Shown here: in pieces, positions 8,117 through 16,009 of the stretch | Layout: each line of letters begins with the position of its first letter | Position numbering within the stretch: position 1 is the stretch's first letter | From: Sideroxydans sp. | Lineage (GTDB): Bacteria; Pseudomonadota; Gammaproteobacteria; Burkholderiales; Gallionellaceae | Reading direction: 5' to 3' | DNA length: 40,556 nucleotides | NCBI GenBank assembly: GCA_011620315.1 | Contig: WOZO01000179.1 | Span: 1-40,556 of the forward strand | The notes under the pieces: generated by a model | The model's database searches: none | The model's input: only the letters and a program-made list of their open reading frames with translations | What the model was told of the DNA's origin: nothing | Program-made: the position numbers and the translations under genes

Positions 8117-8210
8117 GTCCACGAAAAACACGAAACCCACGAAAAGTTGTCCGATTGAAAAGCTATCCAGACCTGAACCATTTCCTGTTTTGTTCGTGCT
8201 TTTCGTGGAC
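8117..8210. repeat. Dispersed inverted-repeat element, copy A (94 bp)
   Basis: The left end GTCCACGAAAAACACGAA (8117-8134) and right end TTCGTGCTTTTCGTGGAC (8193-8210) are inverted repeats matching at 17 of 18 positions. The middle is not conserved with the other copies. The right end continues as CAACGTTTTT. The element lies between cysH and cysD, inside the cys operon. The same left end occurs at 21580 and 31424. Confidence 0.85.
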
Positions 8211-8219
8211 CAACGTTTT

Positions 8220-9113
8220 TCAGACCGTCTGCTCCTGCTTTGCAACGGGCCGTGCTGCGATCTCGATGATACGTGCGCGGCTGGCTTGTAACGAGGTGCT
8301 GCTCGCCACATGCAAGCCGCACTCCTTGTTCTCCGGGTTGTGGCTACGGCTAACGTCGTGCGCTTCGCGCTCGACATTAGCCTCCACCGAAACCCCGAAA
8401 CCGTGGGCTACGCCCCCTCCGTTAGGCCTGTGGCTTACATGTAAGCCACATTCCTTGTTTTCGGGGTTTTCCCACCACCAACGTCCAGCGCGGATGTCTT
8501 CGCCGGGCGTGACGGAACGTGTGCACGGTGCGCAACCGAGGCTGGGATAGAACTGGTCGTGCAGTTTGTTGTACGGCACATCGTGCTGGCGGATGTAAGC
8601 CCACACGTCCTTGTTGCTCCACTCCAGCAGCGGGTTGAATTTCTGCAGACCGTTGTCCGCATCGAAGCTGGATACTTCCAGCGTGCCGCGCGTCACGGCC
8701 TGATCGCGGCGCATGCCGGTGATCCACGCACCCTTGTCTTTCAAGGCGCGGCGCAGCGGTTCCACCTTGCGTGCAAAGCAGCAGCCTTTGCGGTTCTCGA
8801 CGCTGTCATAGAAACCGTTGATGCCGTGCTGCACCACGTACTGTTCGACCAGTTCATGATTCGGGAAGTACACCGTCAGCGGCACGCTGTAACGCTGGCG
8901 CACTTCCTGGATCAGGTCATAAGTCTCTTTCGGCAAACGACCGGTATCCAGACTGAACATCGCGATGTCAGGTGCATGCTTGGCAATGAGGTCGGTCAGC
9001 ACCATGTCTTCCGCGCCCAGACTGTTGGCGAACACGACCGGCGTGAATTCGGCAGCGGCCTGTTTCAGCACGGCCACGGTGGCATCTATCTTGTTTTGTA
9101 AATCACTCATCAT
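8220..9113 (-). CDS. cysH: Fe-S adenylylsulfate (APS) reductase CysH with duplicated catalytic tail
   Basis: A 297-residue assimilatory APS reductase, which makes sulfite from APS with thioredoxin. The cluster-ligand pattern CC (111-112) plus CAPC (194-197) identifies the [4Fe-4S] APS type rather than the cluster-free PAPS type. The catalytic ECGLH at 221-225 lies 25 residues after the last ligand (C197 to C222), the same distance as in the Pseudomonas enzyme. Unusually, the protein continues: NPENKECGLHV at 216-226 is repeated exactly at 259-269 after 32 inserted residues, and then comes a 28-residue tail. The insert contains a palindromic DNA element (8348-8382). The start overlaps the DUF934 stop (ATGATG over TGA). 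An in-frame repetitive element seems to have extended the C-terminus; activity of the second tail is unknown. Confidence 0.93.
   Translation of the reverse strand: MMSDLQNKIDATVAVLKQAAAEFTPVVFANSLGAEDMVLTDLIAKHAPDIAMFSLDTGRLPKETYDLIQEVRQRYSVPLTVYFPNHELVEQYVVQHGINGFYDSVENRKGCCFARKVEPLRRALKDKGAWITGMRRDQAVTRGTLEVSSFDADNGLQKFNPLLEWSNKDVWAYIRQHDVPYNKLHDQFYPSLGCAPCTRSVTPGEDIRAGRWWWENPENKECGLHVSHRPNGGGVAHGFGVSVEANVEREAHDVSRSHNPENKECGLHVASSTSLQASRARIIEIAARPVAKQEQTV
8308..8469 (-). repeat. Partial tandem duplication within cysH with 129-bp period
   Basis: Segments 8308-8340 and 8437-8469 are diverged direct repeats that both encode NPENKECGLHV on the minus strand. Most of their differences are synonymous C/T or G/A changes. 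The 129-bp offset equals 43 codons, so the reading frame is kept. Confidence 0.85.
8348..8382. repeat. REP-like palindrome inside cysH coding sequence
   Basis: GGCTAACGTCG (8348-8358) pairs with CGACATTAGCC (8372-8382) with one mismatch, and the stem continues through GCGC/GCGC around a TTC loop. A second, perfect 18-nt palindrome, TGGCTTACATGTAAGCCA, lies at 8431-8448 at the edge of the duplicated segment. Both are translated within the extended CysH C-terminus. Confidence 0.8.
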
Positions 9114-9622
9114 GCGACTCCTCTTGCTACGCGATTGAACAATGGCGTTTCGATATCCACCGACGCCTGGTATTTCACAGAGAACGTTTCGAAACCGGAC
9201 AGCGCCCGCTGCAGATCCTGATCCGCGCGCATGGCAAAACTGTCGAAGCCCACGCGTTTCAGATAGAACAACTGGTCCTGCAACACATCACCCATGGCGC
9301 GCAGCTCGCCGCGGTAGCCGTATTGCTTGCGCAGGCGGTAGGCCAGCGTGTAGCCGCGACCGTCGGTGTACTTGTGGATATCGATGGCGATCAACGGGAA
9401 GCGGTTCACGTCATCCGGAATGTCCTCGGCACGCTCCAGCCCGCCCAGCCACAAGCCAAGTTCCTTGCGTGCACGCAGGGTTTCCCATTGGCAATTCCAC
9501 ACCGGCAGCGGCACCAGGTAATCGCCTTGCGGCAAAGCGATACTGTCGGCGGCATCGCCTTCGTGCAGACGCAGCACTTGCCATGCGTCGTTCACCACTT
9601 GTTTGTCTTTGATGATTTCCAT
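9110..9622 (-). CDS. DUF934 family protein of the sulfite-reductase operon
   Basis: A 170-residue DUF934 (COG3749) protein. The recognisable core is LGLWLGGLERAEDIPDDVNRFPLIAIDIHKYTDGRGYTLAYRLRKQYGYRGELRAMGDVLQDQLFYLKRVGFDSFAMR. Members are found almost always next to cysI and cysH in beta- and alphaproteobacteria, which points to sulfite reduction, but no catalytic role is established. The ATG immediately follows the cysI stop (TAA then ATG), and its own stop overlaps the cysH start, so translation of all three genes is probably coupled. Confidence 0.92.
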   Translation of the reverse strand: MEIIKDKQVVNDAWQVLRLHEGDAADSIALPQGDYLVPLPVWNCQWETLRARKELGLWLGGLERAEDIPDDVNRFPLIAIDIHKYTDGRGYTLAYRLRKQYGYRGELRAMGDVLQDQLFYLKRVGFDSFAMRADQDLQRALSGFETFSVKYQASVDIETPLFNRVARGVA

Positions 9623-11368
9623 TTAAAACCTCGGCGAAAAATACGGCAGCTCGTACGGCACAGCGGCCTGCAATGCTTCGTAGTCCGGCAACAACAGCTT
9701 CGCTTCTTCCTTCACCTGTTCTGCATAAACGTAGGTCTTGAACGGCTCATGGCCGATGCGACGCAGCGTGTCGATGAAACGCTCGCCTTCGTCACGTTCA
9801 GTTACATACACGTGCAACAAGCGGGAGATCACTTCCGGGACCTGCGCGAACGAGAACGAGCGACCGATGATCTTTCCGATAGCTGCCGGCGTGCCGGGAT
9901 TGCCGCCGATCGTCACCTGGTACCACTCCTCGCCCGACTTATCCACGCCCAAGATGCCGATGTGCGCCACATGGTGGTGACCGCAGGCATTCACGCAACC
10001 CGAGATGTTCAGGTCGATGTCGCCGATGTCGTGCAGATAGTCGTAATCCTCGAAACGCTCGGTGATGGCTTTGGCCAGCGAGATGGAGCGCGCGTTGGCC
10101 AGCGTGCAGAAATCCGCGCCCGGGCAGCACACGATGTCGGTCAGCAGGCCGATGTTGGGCGTCGCCAGTCCGGCCGCTTTTGCTTCCTGCCACAACGCGT
10201 ACAGGTCGGACTGTTTCACGTCGGCCAGCACCAGGTTCTGCAAATGCGAGACACGCAGTTCGCCGAAGCTGTAGTGGTCGGCCAGTGCCGCCACCACGTC
10301 GAGCTGGTCGGCACTGATGTCGCCGGGTGCCCGACCGGGATGCTTGAGCGACAGCCACACGGCGGCGTAGCCATCCACCTTGTGCGCGGTAACGTTGCGC
10401 TGCACCCAGTTGGCGAATGCCCTGTCATCGCGCTGCGCCGCTTCGAAAGAGGCGTCGAGCTGCGGCAAGGTTTCGTAAGCGGGTGCCGTGAACGCTGCAC
10501 TCACGCGCGCCACTTCCGCTTCGGTCAATGTCGAAGGGCCGTCCTTGTGCAACAGCCATTCCGTTTCCACCTGACGGCGGAACTCGCCGATGCCGATGGC
10601 CTGCACCAATATCTTGATGCGCGCCTTGTACAGATTGTCGCGGCGGCCGAATTCGTTATACACACGCACGATGGATTCCATATAGGTCAGCAGATGCTGC
10701 CAGGGCAGGAAGGCGACCAGCTCCTGACCGATGATGGGCGTGCGGCCCAGACCGCCGCCGACCAGGATGCGGAAACCCAATTCGCCCTGTGCGCTCTGCA
10801 CCACTTGCACGCCGACATCGTTGATCTCGATCGCGGCACGATCCTCGCTCGCACCGCTGACCGACACCTTGAACTTGCGCGGCAGGAAAGCGAACTCCGG
10901 ATGGAAGGTGCTCCACTGGCGCAGGATCTCGGCAAACGGACGCGGGTCGATGAGTTCGTCACGCGCCACACCGGCCAACTCGTCCGAAGTGATGCTGCGG
11001 ATGCAACTGCCCGATGTCTGGTTGGCATGCATCTCGACCTCAGCCAGCTCGGCCAGTATCTTCGGCGTGTCTTCCAGCTTGAGCCAGTTGAACTGGATGT
11101 TCTGGCGCGTACTCAGATGGCCGTAACCGCGGTCATAGGTGCGCGCGATGTGCGCCAGCTGGTGCACCTGTGCGCTGCTCGCCAGACCGTAGGGGATGGC
11201 GATGCGCATCATGTAACCGTGCACCTGCATGTAGATGCCGTTCTGCAAACGCAGCACGCGGAAATCGTCTTCCTTCAGTTCGCCGTTCAGGCGACGACGC
11301 ACTTGGTCGCTGTATTGCGCGACGCGCTCGGCGGTCAGCTGATGATCGAATTTGTCGTATTGGTACAT
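9623..11368 (-). CDS. cysI: Sulfite reductase hemoprotein (nitrite/sulfite reductase family, CysI type)
   Basis: A 581-residue siroheme-[4Fe-4S] enzyme that carries out the six-electron reduction of sulfite to sulfide. The cluster/siroheme cysteines are C415, C421 (CPGADFC) and C458, C462 (CVNAC), the C-x5-C...C-x3-C signature. The family duplication of ferredoxin-like half domains is visible (RTYDRGYGHLSTRQNIQFNW; CIRSITSDELAG). ATG 11368 is chosen over the in-frame GTG one codon upstream because it overlaps the upstream stop as TGATG. No flavoprotein subunit (CysJ) is encoded here, so electrons must come from a ferredoxin or a reductase elsewhere. The cysH and DUF934 partners argue for sulfite rather than nitrite as substrate. 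Confidence 0.95.
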   Translation of the reverse strand: MYQYDKFDHQLTAERVAQYSDQVRRRLNGELKEDDFRVLRLQNGIYMQVHGYMMRIAIPYGLASSAQVHQLAHIARTYDRGYGHLSTRQNIQFNWLKLEDTPKILAELAEVEMHANQTSGSCIRSITSDELAGVARDELIDPRPFAEILRQWSTFHPEFAFLPRKFKVSVSGASEDRAAIEINDVGVQVVQSAQGELGFRILVGGGLGRTPIIGQELVAFLPWQHLLTYMESIVRVYNEFGRRDNLYKARIKILVQAIGIGEFRRQVETEWLLHKDGPSTLTEAEVARVSAAFTAPAYETLPQLDASFEAAQRDDRAFANWVQRNVTAHKVDGYAAVWLSLKHPGRAPGDISADQLDVVAALADHYSFGELRVSHLQNLVLADVKQSDLYALWQEAKAAGLATPNIGLLTDIVCCPGADFCTLANARSISLAKAITERFEDYDYLHDIGDIDLNISGCVNACGHHHVAHIGILGVDKSGEEWYQVTIGGNPGTPAAIGKIIGRSFSFAQVPEVISRLLHVYVTERDEGERFIDTLRRIGHEPFKTYVYAEQVKEEAKLLLPDYEALQAAVPYELPYFSPRF

Positions 11369-11598
11369 CACTGTGCCTCGTCTGGATAGTGTTTGGATAC
11401 CGGCAATTTCAGCGCAGCTTCCAGCGGAAACTTCGCACCAAAAGCCATGATGTGCGCCACATCGTCATCCTCGTCATGGCGCAGGGCCTGACCGATATAG
11501 GCATGCTCGCCCTCGTAGCCCACCACCACGCCGACGCGTCCGCCGCAGCCGTTGAACCAGCTCACTTGCCTGGGTTTGTTGGGTGCGTTCTTGCTCAT
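11368..11598 (-). CDS. Small conserved-looking protein in the cys operon, function unknown
   Basis: A 76-residue soluble protein, not recognised. It has a motif SWFNGCGGRVGVVVGYEGEHAYIGQALRHDEDD, a single cysteine, an acidic patch (DEDDD) and no membrane segment or signal. Its stop overlaps the cysI ATG (TGATG), and it follows the tauE-like gene by 19 bp, so it is embedded in the sulfate-assimilation operon. Translational coupling to the sulfite reductase suggests a role with that enzyme, but this is inference from position. Confidence 0.75.
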   Translation of the reverse strand: MSKNAPNKPRQVSWFNGCGGRVGVVVGYEGEHAYIGQALRHDEDDDVAHIMAFGAKFPLEAALKLPVSKHYPDEAQ

Positions 11599-11617
11599 TT
11601 CTTTTCCTTCACTCGAG

Positions 11618-12400
11618 TCAATTCAAAACCAGTCGTGTACCGATGATCAGCAACATCGTCGCCAATATTGGGCGCAATACTTTTTCCGGTACTTTCGCGG
11701 ACAGATGGCTGCCGATGTAAATGCCCGGCAGGGAACCCAGCAGCAGACTGCCCAGCAACACCAAGTCCACCGTGCCCAGCGTCATGTGCCCCAGACCGGC
11801 AACGGCGGTCAGCGGCACGGCATGGGCGATGTCGGTGCCCACCACTTTCACGGTGCTCAGGCGCGGATAGAGGAACAGCAGCGCCACCGTGCCCAGCACA
11901 CCGGCACCGATGGAGGAGATGGTGACCAGCACGCCGACGATGGCACCGGTAACGATGGTGGCTGCCGGCAGATGACGGTGATGCAGTTCGTACACCGTGC
12001 CGTCTTCACGTTGCCCCAGCTTTCTGATCTGATCCTTGAACAGCAGGGCAACCGCCGTGAGCAACAAGGCGATGCTGAGCACGCCGGTCACCAGCCCCTT
12101 CAGCGTCTTCTCATCCAGCCCCAACAGTTTGAAAGTCAGGATGGTGAGCAGCGCGGCCGGCAGGCTGCCCAGACTGAGCCAGCCGACGATCTTCCAGTCC
12201 ACGGCACTGTTGCGGCTGTGCACCCACGCGCCGAGCGACTTGGTGATCGCCGCGTATAGCAGATCGGTCCCCACGGCCTTGGCGGGCGAGATGCCGAAGA
12301 ACAACACCAGCAGCGGCGTCATCAGCGAGCCGCCGCCGACACCGGTCACCCCGACGATCAGCCCGACCAGAAACCCAGAAATTGTGTACAACCAGTCCAT
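11618..12400 (-). CDS. TauE/SafE (DUF81) family sulfite/sulfonate transporter-like protein
   Basis: A 260-residue membrane protein with about eight hydrophobic helices in two repeated halves. The first begins GFLVGLIVGVTGVGGGSLMTPLLVL and the second TGAIVGVLVTISSIGAGVLGTVALLFLYP, the internal duplication typical of TauE/SafE proteins. The family exports or imports sulfite, sulfoacetate and other sulfur anions. As first gene of the cys operon it most likely moves a sulfur oxyanion; direction and substrate cannot be read from sequence. It is transcribed divergently from cysB. Confidence 0.92.
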   Translation of the reverse strand: MDWLYTISGFLVGLIVGVTGVGGGSLMTPLLVLFFGISPAKAVGTDLLYAAITKSLGAWVHSRNSAVDWKIVGWLSLGSLPAALLTILTFKLLGLDEKTLKGLVTGVLSIALLLTAVALLFKDQIRKLGQREDGTVYELHHRHLPAATIVTGAIVGVLVTISSIGAGVLGTVALLFLYPRLSTVKVVGTDIAHAVPLTAVAGLGHMTLGTVDLVLLGSLLLGSLPGIYIGSHLSAKVPEKVLRPILATMLLIIGTRLVLN

Positions 12401-12511
12401 CTCGCCACACCCCGTTCATTGAATATGGAGCGCATTCTAGGTGCCGATCCTTATGTCATTAAATACTTTTATGTTAGTATCTTATAACCCAATCACATAT
12501 AAGGTCCAGCC
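12401..12511. promoter_or_regulatory. Divergent control region between the cys operon and cysB
   Basis: This 111-bp gap contains a strikingly AT-rich block (about 12451-12500) in a GC-rich neighbourhood. It holds TTATGT direct repeats (12451-12456, 12469-12474), the interrupted inverted repeat ATACT (12463-12467) / AGTAT (12476-12480) and CTTATAA (12481-12487), as expected of a LysR/CysB binding region. On the minus strand TAGAAT (12434-12439) is a good -10, with only a weak TTAATG 17 bp upstream, suggesting an activator-dependent promoter for the tauE-cysI-cysH-cysDN operon. Promoter assignment is by eye. Confidence 0.6.
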
Positions 12512-13438
12512 ATGAACCTGCAGCAATTGCGTTACCTGAACGAGATCGTGCGCCGCGAACTGAACATCTCGGATGCCGCCAGCGCGCTGTACACCTCGCA
12601 ACCCGGCGTGAGCAAACAGATCAAACTGCTGGAAGAAGAGCTCGGCATCGACATCTTCGTGCGCAACGGCAAGCGCATCGTCGCCATCACCGACCCGGGC
12701 AAGGCGGTGCTGGAGATCGCCCAGCGCGTGCTGCTCGAAACCAACAACCTGAAGCAGGTAGGACAGGAATTCAAACGGCAGGACAGCGGCAGCCTGACCA
12801 TCGCCACCACCCACACGCAGGCGCGCTATGCATTGCCGCAGGTGGTCAAGGCGTTCACTCAGGCTTATCCGGAAGTCAAACTCGGCCTGCACCAGGGCAG
12901 CCCGACCCAGATCGCCGAGCAAGTATTGAGCGGCGAAGTGGACATCGGTATCGCCACCGAGAGCCTGGCGCTATACGACGAACTGGTCACCCTGCCCTGT
13001 TATGAGTGGCATCACTGCGTGGTGGTACCGCCCAAGCATCCGCTGCTATTGGAAAAGAAACTGACGCTGAGGAAGCTGGCGCAATATCCCATCATCACCT
13101 ACGACTTCGCCTTCACCGGCCGCAACAAAATCAACCAGGCGTTCAGCGAAGCGGGACTGGAACCCAACATCGCGCTCACCGCCATCGACGCCGACGTGAT
13201 CAAGACCTATGTCGAACTGGGGATGGGCGTGGGCATCGTGGCGCAGATGGCCTTCATCCCGGACCGCGACCGCCATCTGCGCATGATCGATGCCGGCCAT
13301 CTGTTCCAGCCCAGCACCACGCGCATCGCCATCCGCCAGAACCAGTACCTGCGCGGCTTCGGCTACCATTTCATCGAGCTGTTCGCCCCGCACCTGACGC
13401 GCGACGTGATCGCGCAGGCGCTGCATCAGACAAAATAA
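12512..13438 (+). CDS. cysB: LysR-type regulator CysB
   Basis: A 308-residue LysR-family regulator of the CysB/Cbl subgroup. The N-terminal winged helix-turn-helix (MNLQQLRYLNEIVRRELNISDAASALYTSQPGVSKQIKLLEEELG) is CysB-like, including the SQPGVSKQI recognition helix. The rest is a two-lobed periplasmic-binding-fold inducer domain with CysB blocks TIATTHTQARYALP, LHQGSPTQIAEQV and TYDFAFTGRNKINQAF. CysB senses O-acetylserine/N-acetylserine and sulfate or thiosulfate to activate sulfur assimilation genes. The divergent cys operon is its obvious target. Its stop lies two bases from the convergent hemolysin-III gene. Confidence 0.95.
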   Translation: MNLQQLRYLNEIVRRELNISDAASALYTSQPGVSKQIKLLEEELGIDIFVRNGKRIVAITDPGKAVLEIAQRVLLETNNLKQVGQEFKRQDSGSLTIATTHTQARYALPQVVKAFTQAYPEVKLGLHQGSPTQIAEQVLSGEVDIGIATESLALYDELVTLPCYEWHHCVVVPPKHPLLLEKKLTLRKLAQYPIITYDFAFTGRNKINQAFSEAGLEPNIALTAIDADVIKTYVELGMGVGIVAQMAFIPDRDRHLRMIDAGHLFQPSTTRIAIRQNQYLRGFGYHFIELFAPHLTRDVIAQALHQTK

Positions 13439-13440
13439 AC

Positions 13441-14061
13441 TCAGGCGACGTAGAGCAGGATCGCGCAGTAGTGCAGCACACTACCGGCCAGCACGAACAA
13501 ATGCCAGATGCCGTGACCATGTTTGAAATGCTGCTCGTAGAGAAAGAACAGGATGCCCAAGGTATAGACGATGCCGCCCGCCAGCAACCAGGAGAAGCCC
13601 GCCCAGGACAAAGCGGAAACCAGCGGTTTGACGGCGACCAGCGCAACCCAGCCCATGAGGATGTAAATCACCATCGACACCCGGCGCGCCTTGCCGGCCC
13701 GCCACAGTTCCTGGAATATCCCCAGCAGCGCCAGCCCCCACACCACGCCGAACAGCGACCATCCCCACGGCCCGCGCAGGCTGACCAGGGCGAACGGCGT
13801 GTAACTGCCGGCGATCAACAAGTAGATGGAATTGTGATCCAGCTTGCGCAGGATCAGCTTGAGTTTTCCCTTGCGCGCGTTGTGATACAGCGTGGAAGAG
13901 CTGTACAACATCACCAGCGTCGCGCCATAGATGGAAAAGCTGACGACCTTCCACGCATCACCGCCGAGCGCACCCAGCACGATGAGCACCACACCACCGA
14001 TCAGCGCAAGGATCGCGCCGACCAGATGGCTATAGGTATTGAACCGCTCGCCGAACTCCAT
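13441..14061 (-). CDS. Hemolysin III / PAQR-type membrane protein (TrhA family)
   Basis: A 206-residue seven-helix membrane protein of the hemolysin III (YqfA/TrhA, PAQR-related) family. Conserved parts are the N-terminal ERFNTYSHLVGAILALIG, LYSSSTLYHN, the LDHNSIYLLIAGSYTPF block with putative metal-site H and D, and the C-terminal HFKHGHGIWHLFVLAGSVLHY with clustered histidines. Family members affect membrane-lipid homeostasis; haemolytic activity should not be assumed. It is last in the DUF3579-murJ-thioredoxin-hlyIII unit, 15 bp after the thioredoxin gene. Confidence 0.93.
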   Translation of the reverse strand: MEFGERFNTYSHLVGAILALIGGVVLIVLGALGGDAWKVVSFSIYGATLVMLYSSSTLYHNARKGKLKLILRKLDHNSIYLLIAGSYTPFALVSLRGPWGWSLFGVVWGLALLGIFQELWRAGKARRVSMVIYILMGWVALVAVKPLVSALSWAGFSWLLAGGIVYTLGILFFLYEQHFKHGHGIWHLFVLAGSVLHYCAILLYVA

Positions 14062-14076
14062 CGCGCTTCGACCTCC

Positions 14077-14439
14077 TCACTGACCGGACACACCTGCCTG
14101 GTGACGCTCGATCACGCTGCCGATGAACTTGCGCAGAAAGCCTTCGGTCTGCGAACTGTGGAAGCGGTCGATCTCGACACCGTGGCTGTAGGCGACCACA
14201 GTGGGGAAGCCGCGCACTTTGTGCTTGCCGGCGATGCGCATGTTCTCGTCGGCATCGACCACGCCGAGGTAGAACTTGCCGTTATAGTCGAACACCAGTT
14301 TGTGCAGCAGCGGCGCCAGCACTTTGCACGGCGCGCACCATTCTGCGCTGATGTCCATCAACACCGGCAGTTGGTGCGAGCGCGCCACCACCAGTTCATC
14401 GAAGCTGTCTTCTTCCACGTTGTATGAATAGTCGCTCAT
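14077..14439 (-). CDS. Thioredoxin-family protein
   Basis: A 120-residue single thioredoxin domain without a signal peptide, so cytoplasmic. The active site is WCAPC at 34-38 and the cis-proline is in GFPTVV. The WCAPC variant and the long N-terminal strand resemble the thioredoxin domain of YbbN/CnoX, but the TPR extension of that family is missing. It lies 22 bp downstream of murJ and 15 bp upstream of the hlyIII gene. It is a second thioredoxin in the window besides the canonical TrxA at 24140; which protein reduces CysH or ArsC is not evident. Confidence 0.88.
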   Translation of the reverse strand: MSDYSYNVEEDSFDELVVARSHQLPVLMDISAEWCAPCKVLAPLLHKLVFDYNGKFYLGVVDADENMRIAGKHKVRGFPTVVAYSHGVEIDRFHSSQTEGFLRKFIGSVIERHQAGVSGQ

Positions 14440-14461
14440 TACTTCCCCTTCAGATTTCCAA

Positions 14462-16006
14462 TCAATTCGCGCCGCGTATGTAAAAGTCGCGCGGACGGAA
14501 TCCCAGCACGATCAGCACGATGAAATACACCGTCGCGCCGCCTACTACCAGTGCAGTCAGATGCAGGATGCGCGCCCAGCCCTGCGCTTGCAGCCAGTGC
14601 GCTTCGCTGCCCATGCCAAACCACAGGCTCGCGGCCAATGCAGTCACGGCCAGCAGCAGCTTGAGCATGAACTTGAGCCAGCCCGGCTCCGGCTGGTAGA
14701 TGCCGCGCTTGCGCAGGAAATAGAACAGGATGGCGGAGTTGAGACAGGCGGCCAGACCGATGGACAGGGCAAGGCCCGCATGCGCCAGATCGAGGCCGAA
14801 CACGAACCATACGTTCATCGCCTGCGTCGCCAGCAGCGTGACGATGCCGATCTTGACCGGCGTTCTGATGTCCTGTTTGGCATAGAAACCGGGCGCCAAT
14901 ATCTTCACCAGGATCAAACCCAACAAGCCCACGCTGTAGCCGATCAATGCATTGCGCGACATCAGCACGTCGTGCGCGCTGAATTCTCCGTGCTGGAAGA
15001 AAGTCGCCAGCAGCGGCGTGGCGATCATGCCCAGCGCCAGCGCGGCGGGCAGCGCCAGCAGCAAAGTCAGACGCAAGCCCCAATCCAGCAGCTTCGAGTA
15101 TTCCTCAATATTGCCATCGGCATGACAACGCGACAGCGACGGCAACAGGATGGTGCCCAGCGCCACGCCCAGCAAGCCGGTGGGGAATTCCATCAGGCGG
15201 TCGGCGTAGTACAACCAGGACACGCTGCCCGCCACCAGAAAGGAAGCGAAGATGGTGTTGAGGATGAGGCTGATCTGCGCGATGGAGACACCGAACACCG
15301 CGGGCCCCATCTGCTTGATGACGCGCCACATGCCCGCATCCTTCAGGCTGAAGCGGATGTTGGGCAGCATGCCGATCTTTTTCAGGAATGGCAGCTGGAA
15401 GCCCAACTGCACGATGCCCGCCACGAACACTGCCCAGGCCAGTGCGAGGATGGGCGGATCGAAATACGGTGCCGCCCACAGTGCGCCGCCGATGAAGCAC
15501 ACGTTGAGCAGGATGGGCGCGAAGGCCGGCACCCAGAATTTGTTGTAGGTATTGAGGATGCCCGCCGCCACGGCGACCAGCGAGATGAAGAAGATGTATG
15601 GCGAGGTGATGCGCAGCAATTGCACGGTCAGGTCGAACTTCTGCGGATCGTCGGCAAAACCCGGCGCACTTATATATACGAGGACGGGCGCGGCGATGAT
15701 GCCGAGCAGCGTCACCACGAACAGGATCAGCGCCAGCATGGTGGTGACATGATCGACCAGCAGCTTGGTCTCTTCCTGTCCGCGCCGACTCTTGAATTCG
15801 CCGAAGATGGGCACGAAGGCCTGCGAGAACGCGCCCTCGGCGAACAAGCGGCGCAACAGGTTGGGGAGTTTGAAGGCAACGAAGAAGGCATCCGTCGCGG
15901 CACCGGCACCGAACACGCGCGCGATCAGCACATCGCGCACGAAAGCCAGGATGCGCGAGACCAGTGTCAGACTGCTGATCGCAGCAAGAGCCTTAAGCAG
16001 GTTCAT
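14462..16006 (-). CDS. murJ: Lipid II flippase MurJ (MviN)
   Basis: A 514-residue polytopic membrane protein of the MOP superfamily that flips lipid II across the inner membrane for peptidoglycan synthesis. It starts with the typical [35 protein letters not shown], followed by the [24 protein letters not shown] block and about 14 helices, and it has the family's usual length. The start is ATG 16006, three bases after the DUF3579 stop, so the two are cotranscribed. It runs divergently from rpsT, an order common in betaproteobacteria. Confidence 0.96.
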   Translation of the reverse strand: MNLLKALAAISSLTLVSRILAFVRDVLIARVFGAGAATDAFFVAFKLPNLLRRLFAEGAFSQAFVPIFGEFKSRRGQEETKLLVDHVTTMLALILFVVTLLGIIAAPVLVYISAPGFADDPQKFDLTVQLLRITSPYIFFISLVAVAAGILNTYNKFWVPAFAPILLNVCFIGGALWAAPYFDPPILALAWAVFVAGIVQLGFQLPFLKKIGMLPNIRFSLKDAGMWRVIKQMGPAVFGVSIAQISLILNTIFASFLVAGSVSWLYYADRLMEFPTGLLGVALGTILLPSLSRCHADGNIEEYSKLLDWGLRLTLLLALPAALALGMIATPLLATFFQHGEFSAHDVLMSRNALIGYSVGLLGLILVKILAPGFYAKQDIRTPVKIGIVTLLATQAMNVWFVFGLDLAHAGLALSIGLAACLNSAILFYFLRKRGIYQPEPGWLKFMLKLLLAVTALAASLWFGMGSEAHWLQAQGWARILHLTALVVGGATVYFIVLIVLGFRPRDFYIRGAN

Positions 16007-16009
16007 GCC

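Noticed and set aside
9323-11389. Open frame of 688 codons on the + strand opposite cysI
   Set aside because: It mirrors cysI and part of DUF934 codon by codon, has no ribosome-binding site and no recognisable domain; long antisense frames are common in GC-rich DNA.
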